From Pseudomonas sp. J452 (GTDB lineage: Bacteria; Pseudomonadota; Gammaproteobacteria; Pseudomonadales; Pseudomonadaceae): a stretch of 64,000 bases of DNA. Shown here piece after piece: positions 7,492-14,655 of the stretch (positions are counted from its first letter, which is position 1; each line of letters opens with the position of its first letter). Both the position numbers and the translations under genes were made by a program. The notes beneath the pieces were generated by a model, which was given only the letters and a program-made list of their open reading frames with translations, did no database searches and was not told the DNA's origin. The DNA lies in contig NZ_CP088294.1 of NCBI RefSeq assembly GCF_024666525.1, forward strand, positions 3,224,001-3,288,000, in the 5' to 3' direction.

Positions 7492-8277
7492 GTTTCCTCC
7501 TTGGGTAAGCTATTGATAGAGCGACACTAAAATCATTGTTCTTTATATTTCTCTGACATCATTGCAATTTGTCGAGGCAGAGTTTAAGTCCCTCTTTGTT
7601 CGCCATCGCGAAAAATTTTCTCAGCAAGTTTTATTCCGCATTCTGGAATAGAGCCAAACACCTCCGCCATAACTTAATCGCCCCCGATCTTTACTGTTTT
7701 TTATTTGAGCCTTGGCAAGGCACGCCGAATCGCATTTTGGATTGTGTATCCCAAGCCTATACCAAATCAAATGATTTACTTCGACCTCCAGCACCAGGCA
7801 GTACAAAAGTGAACAGATTTATTTGCTGGCCTACTGACCGCAATTGGCTGTTTCTGCCAATCAACAGCGAACTGCAGTGTAGAGCTAGCAGGCTAATACT
7901 CATCCATCACCGATGAGTCTTGCTCATTTACTCTGCTTGGCCTAAGGCTGCGAGCTCGTATTTTGCCATTAGCTAGAGTACCCGGCGTTCCGCGTCGGGC
8001 TCGCAGGCTACGCCCCGTGCCTCGTGCCGAGTCATGACCTTGATCCCTGACGCCTCCGGCCCATGAGGGCCTGCGCGCTCCGCTTGCCAATCCGTGGCAT
8101 GGGTGGAGTGGGGCGGTCTTGCTGTTCCCTTCACCGTATCACGGCGTTCTCGCCGTCAAGGGCTGCGCGTGCCTTGCACGCTGGCGTCCTGGCGTCCGTC
8201 GGTGACCCCTGACAGCTGTGCTGCGCCGTGCTGGCGCCGGTTCCGGGCAATTCCGCCCGAGCAACCGGAGCACGACC
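7492..8277. other. Long intergenic stretch upstream of darT and radC
   Basis: The darT-proximal 400 bases are AT-rich and should contain the darTG promoter; an ORF of 115 codons here has no recognisable features. From about 7930 the base composition turns GC-rich, with short inverted words and the motif GGGCCTGCGCGCT at 8067-8079 that recurs at 9887-9899. This half looks like the leader of the ICE-type radC gene. The composition switch near 7930 may mark a boundary between two acquired segments. Confidence 0.5.
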
Positions 8278-8787
8278 ATGTCGCAACTTTCCTTTTCCTC
8301 GTTCGATGCCATGCTGCTGATGCGTGATGCACAGGGGCGCTACCTGCCTGCGTCTGCAGATCAGATCCTAAACATGGCGCGTCAGGTGATCGACCAGAAA
8401 TACCAACGTGGAGCGTTGTTCACGTCGCCGGAGCTGGTCAAGGACTACCTGCGCACCAAACTGGCTGGTTTCGAGCACGAGGTGTTCGCGGCGCTATTCC
8501 TCGACAGCCAGCATCGGCTGCTTGAGTATGTGGAGTTGTTTCGCGGCACTATCGATGCGGCGGCGGTGTATCCACGGGAAGTGGTGAAGGAGGCATTGCG
8601 CGTCAACGCAGCGGCGGTGATTTTCTCGCACAACCATCCGAGCGGAAATCCAGAGCCAAGCCAGGCAGACAAGGTGCTGACCCAGCGCCTCAAGGAGGCT
8701 CTGGCACTGGTGGATGTGCGCACGCTGGATCACGTCATCGTGGGTGGCGAGGCGACTGCATCATTTGCCGAACAGGGGTTACTCTGA
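8278..8787 (+). CDS. RadC-family JAB/MPN domain protein (mobile-element type)
   Basis: The product has 169 residues. The C-terminal two thirds hold the RadC/JAB fold with the JAMM zinc motif: a conserved Glu upstream, then FSHNHPSGNPEPSQAD (His-x-His ... Ser ... Asp) at about residues 117-132. Full chromosomal RadC is about 225 residues with an N-terminal helix-hairpin-helix; this short form lacks it and is typical of integrative elements. The ATG at 8278 is preferred over an upstream in-frame start at 8218 because GGAG precedes it. Biochemical function is not established for the family. It is followed by a strong terminator. Confidence 0.88.
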   Translation: MSQLSFSSFDAMLLMRDAQGRYLPASADQILNMARQVIDQKYQRGALFTSPELVKDYLRTKLAGFEHEVFAALFLDSQHRLLEYVELFRGTIDAAAVYPREVVKEALRVNAAAVIFSHNHPSGNPEPSQADKVLTQRLKEALALVDVRTLDHVIVGGEATASFAEQGLL

Positions 8788-8791
8788 CAGC

Positions 8792-8814
8792 AGGGGGCTT
8801 CGGCCCCCTTTTTT
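8792..8814 (+). terminator. Rho-independent terminator after radC-like gene
   Basis: A GGGGGC/GCCCCC stem with a TTCG tetraloop is followed by a run of T. It lies directly after the radC-like stop and between two converging genes. Confidence 0.85.
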
Positions 8815-8840
8815 GCTGCGCCCTGCCTGCTGGCCGTGCA

Positions 8841-9650
8841 TCACTTGTCGCTATTGCGTTCGCGTTGTCGCAGTCGCTTCACGTAGGCGCTGTCTTTCAG
8901 TTCGTCAGGGCTCAGATCCAATGCACAGTTCACCAGCGAGGCCAGCGTGGCATCGCTGAGCTTGATGCCTTCGGGTAGCGGCCCACCGTTCGGCTCGCTG
9001 TTCTCCTCGATGGCGGCGAAGAGTGCCTTGAAGAAGTCCGCAGGCGAGTGACGTGTGGCTGCGGTTGCGACTCGAGTCAGCGGGTCTGTGGCCTCCAGTT
9101 TGGCGCCGTTGGCATCTCTGCCCAGCGCTCGAACGAACTGTTCCACGGTGGGCCAGTACTTCCATTCGAACTGGTTGCGAACGGTGTTCAGGCGCTCTCT
9201 CACATAGGCGTTAAAAAGGTAGTGATCCTTCGCTGCATCCTCAATTACGTCGCAAATATGGTAGTGAGTGTCACTGCTGAAACCCGATGTGTTGTGCAGG
9301 TTGGAGCGGTGCTCCAGCAGTTGGGCCAGCTCCTCGGCTTTCTGTGCAATCTGCTGGTTGGTGTCGACAAGTTCGTCCCGTTGAGCACGAGCCCTGGCGA
9401 TCTTCTCTGGGGCCCAGAATGCTGCGGTACTGAGCAAGAGGCTCAGGAATACCGAGAGTGCCCGAGGATGCAGGTGCAGTTTGTCGTACAGCTCACCGTA
9501 GGCTTCATTCAGTTCGAGGCGTCGCGCGAGCAGGCGATCGATGATGGCGTTTTCGCTGGACAGGATGTTGTGCTCGACGTTGTAGGTTTTATCGTCGATC
9601 AGGATGTTCTCGCAGGTTTGCTGCGGGGATAGGGTTGGTGCGGTACGCAT
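8841..9650 (-). CDS. Hypothetical protein of ICE-type region
   Basis: The product has 269 residues and no domain I can name. A helical region with a hydrophobic stretch at about residues 65-80 (ALSVFLSLLLSTAAFWAPEKIA) precedes a coiled-coil-like segment (ARARAQRDELVDTNQQIAQK onwards). The rest is alpha-helical and charged, ending QRERNSDK. The ATG at 9650 is preferred over upstream in-frame starts because the preceding 150 bases code in a low-quality, arginine-rich way. It converges on the radC-like gene and sits among ICE-type cargo, so it is probably an accessory gene of the same element. No function can be assigned. Confidence 0.65.
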   Translation of the reverse strand: MRTAPTLSPQQTCENILIDDKTYNVEHNILSSENAIIDRLLARRLELNEAYGELYDKLHLHPRALSVFLSLLLSTAAFWAPEKIARARAQRDELVDTNQQIAQKAEELAQLLEHRSNLHNTSGFSSDTHYHICDVIEDAAKDHYLFNAYVRERLNTVRNQFEWKYWPTVEQFVRALGRDANGAKLEATDPLTRVATAATRHSPADFFKALFAAIEENSEPNGGPLPEGIKLSDATLASLVNCALDLSPDELKDSAYVKRLRQRERNSDK

Positions 9651-10092
9651 GGGTCGTCTCTGAGTGGTGAGGATGCTTGGCAGCGTAATGAGCCGAGTTG
9701 CGCTTGTCGGTACCCCAGGGCCTGTTGTTCGGCCTGCCCTCAGGTACCTGTGTTTTTGGGCATCCCGGTCAATGGCCCGTCGCGCTGTCGTGCTGTGCAT
9801 CGAGCCACGCTGCGCGAGTCTCGCCCCATTCGGGCTTCCATCGTTCCCTTACTGCGTTCGGCTGATGCCTTCGGCCCGGCTACGCAGGGCCTGCGCGCTG
9901 CGCTTGCGTGGCGTCTGCGCCAACGCTGCGGCCGTGGCCTGTCGATCCGCCTTTCCCTGACTTCATCACCTTGTCGCGACTGTAGCCCGCGGCCTTGAGC
10001 CGTCAAGGCGCGCCGGGCCGTGTCCTCGGCTGCGCCCACCCAGCGCTTGCCTCCTTGACGGCCCCGTCCGCGCGCTCCTGACCGTCGCGGGC
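9651..10092. other. Intergenic region of ICE-type segment
   Basis: A GC-rich stretch of about 440 bases. It contains a second copy of the word GGGCCTGCGCGCT (9887-9899), also found upstream of the radC-like gene. ORFs here are arginine-rich shadows. I see no intact gene; the 5' end of the DUF736 gene should lie at its right side but cannot be read. Confidence 0.5.
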
Positions 10093-10392
10093 GATGAACT
10101 CAGGGCTCAGAACGACGGCTTCACCGGCACAATCCGCACCCTGACGCTCAACGTCAAGGTCAAGTTCGTCCCGAACGACAGGAACAGCGAGAACGCCCCC
10201 GACTACCGCATCCAGGCGGCCGGCGGCTACGACATTGGCGCGGCCTGGAAGAAAGTCAGCCATGCCGAACGGCCCTACCTGTCCGTGACCCTAGACGCCC
10301 CTTCGTTCCCGGCGACCATCTACGCCCGGCTGATCGAGGAGGAGGACGGTACGCACAATCTGATCTGATCGCGCAGCAAGCCGGCTGCCTGA
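10093..10392 (+). pseudogene. DUF736 family gene, 5' end lost and nonsense mutation near the end
   Basis: The frame reads NDGFTGTIRTLTLNVKVKFV, then ENAPDYRIQAAGGYDIGAAW and YLSVTLDAPSFPATIYARLI, ending EDGTHNLI before a TGA at 10366-10368. Intact DUF736 proteins, common cargo of integrative conjugative elements, continue HNLIWSRSKPAA. Reading through the TGA gives exactly SRSKPAA and a stop at 10390-10392, so a Trp codon (TGG) has become TGA. At the other end the usual start and first ~10 residues are not found in frame. The gene is decayed, which suggests the surrounding ICE is a remnant. Confidence 0.8.
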
Positions 10393-10432
10393 CGGCCACC
10401 TCGGCGCCCCGCCCGTTGCGGCGGGGAGACTG

Positions 10433-10886
10433 CTACCAGGACATCTTGTTCATGTAGCGCTTGAAACTCTCGATGGAGAGCTCCAAGAAACGGCGGCTGT
10501 TCCGCGCAAAGCCTGCGTCCAGCAAAGCTGTGATAGTCGCTTCCGATTGAAGCTCCAGAATCAGTGCATTGGCTGAGGAGTCATGCCATCCAACACGCCC
10601 TACGGGCATACGGGCGAATAGTCCGTGAGGCGTATCGGCAAAGGCTTGTTCCAAACTCGCTTCGCTGTTTTCCTCCAGATAGGCAAGAGCAGCGAGCAGT
10701 TCAAATCGTTCAAACATCAGTTCAAACTCAGCCGATACACCGGCAAAGCTGGATCGCCAGTTCGTCATCACTTCGAGCAGATGATCGCTCAGGGGAGTCT
10801 TGCGGCGATCAAGTCCTTCCAACTCTTTCCAGAGCTCATTCTTCGCTCCCTTCCACTCATCCAAGAACAGCGTGGAAACCACTCGT
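10433..10886 (-). pseudogene. Unknown gene truncated at its 5' end by the IS3 element
   Basis: The frame encodes about 150 native residues (RVVSTLFLDEWKGAKNELWK at the left, RFLELSIESFKRYMNKMSW at the end). Its 5' part is cut by the IS terminal repeat at 10887; upstream codons in the same frame belong to the IS. The fragment is alpha-helical with no motif that I recognise. Since the stop is intact and the codon use is reasonable, it was probably a real gene before the IS insertion or recombination. Its function is unknown. Confidence 0.6.
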
Positions 10887-10904
10887 TGAATCGCCCCTGG
10901 TTTT

Positions 10905-11786
10905 CTAGACACTCTCCAGTCTCTGGAAATAGCGCTTTTCAAACTCTACCGGCGACAGCTGGTTGTTGAAACCGTGCCGGCGTTTTGGGTTGTAGAACAT
11001 CTCGATGTAATCGAACACATCGGCTCTGGCATCCTGCCTGGTGCTATAGATCTTTCGCCTGATCCGCTCCCGCTTCAGCAGCTGGAAAAAGCTTTCCGCT
11101 ACCGCATTGTCATGGCAGTTGCCACGCCGACTCATGCTGCCAAGCAAGTTGTTGGCTTTCAGAAAGCTCTGCCAGTCGCCGCTGCTGAACTGGCTACCTT
11201 GGTCGGAATGAATCATCACTTCCTGCTTTGGCTTACGCCGCCAAACCGCCATCAGCAATGCATCAATAGCCAGATCGCTAGTCATCTGCGGCTTCATTGA
11301 CCAACCGATTACCTGCCGCGAAAACAGATCGAGCACCACCGCCAAAAATAACCAACCCTCATAGGTGCGGATGTAGGTTATGTCCGTAACCCAGACCTTG
11401 TTCGGTTCAGTGACATTGAATCGACGCTCAAGATGATTCGGTGAGGCCACTGGAGGCTTGCCACCATAACGTCCTGGACGTCGCCGATACCCCGTCTGCG
11501 AACGCAGGCCTTCCTGGCGCATTAATCGAGCAACGCGATGCCTGCCGCACTGTTCTCCCAGCTCACGCAGGTCGTCATGGATTTTGCGGTAACCATAGAC
11601 GCCACCGCTCTCTAACCAGGAGTGCTTGATCAAACCCAGCAGCCGCTGATCATCCTTTGCTCGTGCCGACTTCGGCTCAGCCAGCCAGGCGTAGTAGCCA
11701 CTGGCATGAACTTTCAGGGTCAGGCACAGGCGGCGAACCGAATAGTCTGCGGATAGCTGACTAATGAAGGCGTACTTCAGCCGCAC
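10905..11786 (-). CDS. IS3-family transposase OrfB (catalytic part)
   Basis: A 293-residue rve-type integrase domain protein. The helical N-terminal region (HTH_21-like, GVYGYRKIHDDLRELGE) precedes the DDE core: Asp in VWVTDITYI, Asp in MIHSDQGSQF and Glu in NAVAESFFQLLKRE, with the usual 35-residue D-E spacing. It ends FNNQLSPVEFEKRYFQRL, a standard IS3 family terminus. It is produced mainly as an OrfAB fusion through a -1 frameshift. The frame is intact, so the element may still be active. Confidence 0.95.
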   Translation of the reverse strand: MRLKYAFISQLSADYSVRRLCLTLKVHASGYYAWLAEPKSARAKDDQRLLGLIKHSWLESGGVYGYRKIHDDLRELGEQCGRHRVARLMRQEGLRSQTGYRRRPGRYGGKPPVASPNHLERRFNVTEPNKVWVTDITYIRTYEGWLFLAVVLDLFSRQVIGWSMKPQMTSDLAIDALLMAVWRRKPKQEVMIHSDQGSQFSSGDWQSFLKANNLLGSMSRRGNCHDNAVAESFFQLLKRERIRRKIYSTRQDARADVFDYIEMFYNPKRRHGFNNQLSPVEFEKRYFQRLESV

Positions 11787-12055
11787 TCCTTGGCAAAGTA
11801 CGCGGCGGCCTTTTTTAGGATGTCTCGCTCTTCGGTCACGCGCTTGAGTTCCGCACGCAGACGACGTAGCTCAGCGTGTTGATCGTCCTCTTGCGCCCGC
11901 TGTTCTTGGGGCTTGCTGTAGCGCTTCACCCAGGCATACAGGCTGTGTGTCGACATGCCCAAACGAGCAGCTACCTCAGCCACCGGCAGACCTCGCTCGG
12001 TCACCTGTTTGACTGCTTCGATTTTGAATTCTTCGGGATAACGCGGGTTGCTCAT
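11777..12055 (-). CDS. IS3-family transposase OrfA (DNA-binding part)
   Basis: A 92-residue HTH_Tnp_1 protein (PEEFKIEAVKQVTERGLPVA, LGMSTHSLYAWVKRY) with a leucine-zipper-like segment (LRRLRAELKRVTEERDILKKA). It recognises the IS ends. The 3' part overlaps orfB by ten bases, and the slippery heptamer A AAA AAG lies at 11810-11816 within the codons for LKK, the usual site of the -1 frameshift that makes OrfAB. Confidence 0.94.
   Translation of the reverse strand: MSNPRYPEEFKIEAVKQVTERGLPVAEVAARLGMSTHSLYAWVKRYSKPQEQRAQEDDQHAELRRLRAELKRVTEERDILKKAAAYFAKECG
11810..11816 (-). promoter_or_regulatory. Programmed -1 frameshift site of the IS3 element
   Basis: On the minus strand the orfA frame reads CTA AAA AAG, which contains the slippery A AAA AAG. 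It sits just before the orfA stop and within the orfA/orfB overlap, so ribosomes slipping back one base here make the OrfAB transposase. Confidence 0.8.
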
Positions 12056-12103
12056 GGCACCTCCTAATGGGCCGTATTATGAGGCTCGGAGGTGTCTACG
12101 AAA

Positions 12104-12529
12104 CTAGGGGCGATTCACTCCCAGGGCTTTCTGGTGATCCTCCATGTACATGTCGCGAGCCTCTTCCGTCTTTCTAAGATTGGCGAGCAGTACGGTGTTG
12201 GTCGCTCGCGCGTCTTGGATCTGGGTGAACCAGTAGACAATTTCGAGCCTACTCAGCTCAAGCAGCTCCTCGGGAGAGCGAATCTCTGCATTCGCCGCTG
12301 CTAGGTCTTTCTTCTGCTTGGCACGCTGCGCCTTGATCTCCTTCAGTCGCTCCAAGGGCCACTCGCGGTGGTAGATGGTGTTCCTATGCACACCTGCTAA
12401 CTTGGCCAGCTGGGAGACGTTGGCCGAAATGGACGGATTCTTTTGTATTTTGTTCAACGCCTCATCGAGCGCCCGAGTGCCAGCTTCAAAACTCTCCTCA
12501 TTTTTGGAGTCGTAGGCTGCCCGGCTCAC
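12104..12529 (-). pseudogene. Small HTH/coiled-coil protein of the recombinase module, 3' end cut by IS3
   Basis: The reading frame has 141 codons, but its last residues (NRP) come from the IS end; native sequence stops at 12118 after HQKALGV. The N-terminal half holds a helix-turn-helix-like segment (ISANVSQLAKLAGVHRNTIY) and the rest is a charged coiled coil (LKEIKAQRAKQKKDLAAANA and on). It starts at a GTG that overlaps the stop of the large recombinase gene upstream. Position and features resemble the small TnpC gene that follows the recombinases in Tn554-type elements. Because its end is lost, the outer end of that element is also missing here. Confidence 0.72.
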
Positions 12530-14655
12530 ACTTGCACCTCAATGCCAAGTTGCTTGAGCACACCCTCTGCCTCGATGATCGCAAGCTTCATTTGCTCGAT
12601 AGACAATGCAACGTCACTCTGGCCCCGTAGCTCTTCGAAGGCCGCAGCGGGATCTGCTTCGTATCTCCTGAGCGCCAGAGTGTTTTGGACGTAGATCTCT
12701 TGCCACTTAGGCGAATTTGCCTCCGTTACCACAGCGTTCTTGCACCGGTTAGGGTTACAGCGCAGCGAGCCGATGCAAGGTATTGTGGGGTCAGTTAGAT
12801 CATTCGCGTTGCCGTAGCAGTATCCGTGACCAACGTTGATGACTGCGAAATTGAGCTCAACCATTCGTTCGAAAATTTCATCGCTCGAATAGCCCGCTTC
12901 GAGATAGCCCTTGAAGTATTCCTTGAGTCGAGCACGGTGCGCGTGGGCGTTGTCGCCGGCATAGCTCCCGTTAGGGTTCATGGAGTTCATGATGAACTCC
13001 TTCTCTGCGAACCTTCGAGCGGGAGCATCGGGCCCGCCACCTGTGCTTAGGGCCTCACCGATACCGCCGTAGTCAATCGTAACGATGCCGACCCGGTTGT
13101 GACGCTTATCTTGACCGATGGTGCTGGCATGGTGCCCAAAGTGCTTAAGCTGGTAGGAAATGAAGGGCAGCCCCACGGCAGCTCTGAGCATTTGGTTGGC
13201 CAGTGAGTGCCTGAGCGTGTAGGGCGATACATCCAGCTCTTCAAGCTCCTCGAGGGTCAAGGTTTTGGCCAAAAACATACAGAGCTGATGGGTTAACCCA
13301 GAGCCGCTCAGCGAGTTGGCCTCATGCCGCATGCCAGGCTTCACGGTATTCATGTTGGCGAATAGGTATGGGTTCTGCTTGAACCGGTTCAGGATCCGCA
13401 GCACCTTAACTGCATCTTTGACGATTGGAATTGCAACCCAATGGTCGTCGAAGAGTTTTCTGATGACTTCTTGATGTTTGATGACGCTACTGATGATGAG
13501 GTCGTGTCCAAATTCATCGACTGTTAGGCAGTCATCAACTAAGCAACCTGAAAGCTCAGATGGCCTCATGCCGGTATACTGAGCAATGATGTAGCAGGCA
13601 CTGTTACTGATGTGGGTCAGGTACTCATACAAGCTGTTGTCCATTTGGGTCTGTGTCAACTTGCACAGTGCCTCTTTGTCCTTCAGCATCCCCGGAGTTC
13701 GGGGAGACCAGTATTCAGGCTCCAGCTTGTAGAGGAATGGTTCGATTTCGCGCCCTGTATATCCCCTTGATGTCAAACGGTACGCGACGTAGATATCGTA
13801 GTTTCTCCTCGTCACTTCGGCATGCCAGGCTTTCTGGTAGTCAATCAGATCGAGTCGACTTAATGTGTCCTGATCCGAGATCTCTTCATTCAGTGCTCTG
13901 AGAAAATCAACAACTGCAAATGAGCCCTCACGGGAGCACTTTTCGAAAATATGGTTGCTGAACCATTTCTTTTTGGAACGGAATTTTTTGTTGGTGATGC
14001 TGTTTTGCTTCCAACTCAAGGCTTCCAGATCGACATAAGCCAAAGGTTTAGCGAAGAGATTCTCGACTAGGAAGTGCGACTTCAAGACCCGAAATCCTTG
14101 AAGAGTTGGCTCCCTGAAGGCTCGGTCAAAGCTTTCAGCCACAACCCGATAGTCTTCCTCTGTAAAGTCAGCCAAGCTGAAGTGCGACCTCTCAAAAAAG
14201 TGATCCCCATGCTCCGCTCGCTTACGGGTACACATCTGATTGATAAAGGGGATTACAGATTTGAAGATATCCAAGACCGTGTGAGGTTTGTAACTCAGAG
14301 GTGTTCTTCTGACGCGAAGAGCCCCAGGAATTTCGAGCATGCACAAAATGACCATCTTCAGCTCGAAAAGAATCGTCCAGTTGAGGCTCTCATAAGTCGC
14401 AAAGTCGATTCGGGATTTGGCTCCTTGGATGTTTCTCGCCAGAGCGTGAGGCTCTCCGTTGAAGTCCCAGAGCATATCCTTCACGAGACTCATTTTGCTT
14501 GCCGGGAGGTTCATTAGTGCTGCGAGCAACTCGAGTGCGTTCGCCCCATCGCAAGAGTGGGAGGTGACTGCAATGAGATCGTTGTCCAGGTAGCCCAAGA
14601 ACCTCTCGCGCACTGCTTTGATCTTGTAAATGAGGCTATCAAACCCGAGGTTCAT
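12526..14655 (-). CDS. Large tyrosine recombinase (third of the trio), TnpB-like
   Basis: The product has 709 residues. The first ~330 residues are helical and poorly conserved. The catalytic domain shows Arg364 in QYTGMRPSELSG, then YTLRHS (Arg482, His483; the first box-II His is Tyr479), His508 in KHFGHHAS and the likely nucleophile Tyr529 (VTIDYGG). A cysteine cluster (Cys613, 627, 633, 638; YCYGN ... CIGSLRCNPNRC) suggests a C-terminal zinc site. Layout resembles TnpB of Tn554. The start ATG overlaps the upstream stop (ATGA) and its stop overlaps the next GTG, so the module is translated as a coupled unit. It probably acts in concert with the other two recombinases. Confidence 0.85.
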   Translation of the reverse strand: MNLGFDSLIYKIKAVRERFLGYLDNDLIAVTSHSCDGANALELLAALMNLPASKMSLVKDMLWDFNGEPHALARNIQGAKSRIDFATYESLNWTILFELKMVILCMLEIPGALRVRRTPLSYKPHTVLDIFKSVIPFINQMCTRKRAEHGDHFFERSHFSLADFTEEDYRVVAESFDRAFREPTLQGFRVLKSHFLVENLFAKPLAYVDLEALSWKQNSITNKKFRSKKKWFSNHIFEKCSREGSFAVVDFLRALNEEISDQDTLSRLDLIDYQKAWHAEVTRRNYDIYVAYRLTSRGYTGREIEPFLYKLEPEYWSPRTPGMLKDKEALCKLTQTQMDNSLYEYLTHISNSACYIIAQYTGMRPSELSGCLVDDCLTVDEFGHDLIISSVIKHQEVIRKLFDDHWVAIPIVKDAVKVLRILNRFKQNPYLFANMNTVKPGMRHEANSLSGSGLTHQLCMFLAKTLTLEELEELDVSPYTLRHSLANQMLRAAVGLPFISYQLKHFGHHASTIGQDKRHNRVGIVTIDYGGIGEALSTGGGPDAPARRFAEKEFIMNSMNPNGSYAGDNAHAHRARLKEYFKGYLEAGYSSDEIFERMVELNFAVINVGHGYCYGNANDLTDPTIPCIGSLRCNPNRCKNAVVTEANSPKWQEIYVQNTLALRRYEADPAAAFEELRGQSDVALSIEQMKLAIIEAEGVLKQLGIEVQV

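Larger units (their letters stand above)
10887..12117 (-). mobile_element. Complete IS3-family insertion sequence (1,231 bp)
   Basis: The ends are imperfect inverted repeats that begin TGAATCGCCCCT at 10887 and, on the other strand, at 12117, extending about 28 bases with few mismatches (TAGACAC is shared). Inside lie orfA and orfB in minus orientation with a programmed frameshift signal. The bases outside the two ends (CGT on the left, CTC on the right) do not form a target duplication. The element cuts two different genes, one at each end. This pattern is expected after homologous recombination between two IS copies. Confidence 0.88.

Noticed and set aside
7569..7916. A 115-codon plus-strand ORF upstream of darT
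   Set aside because: No ribosome site, no hydrophobic or domain pattern, odd composition; more likely promoter region.
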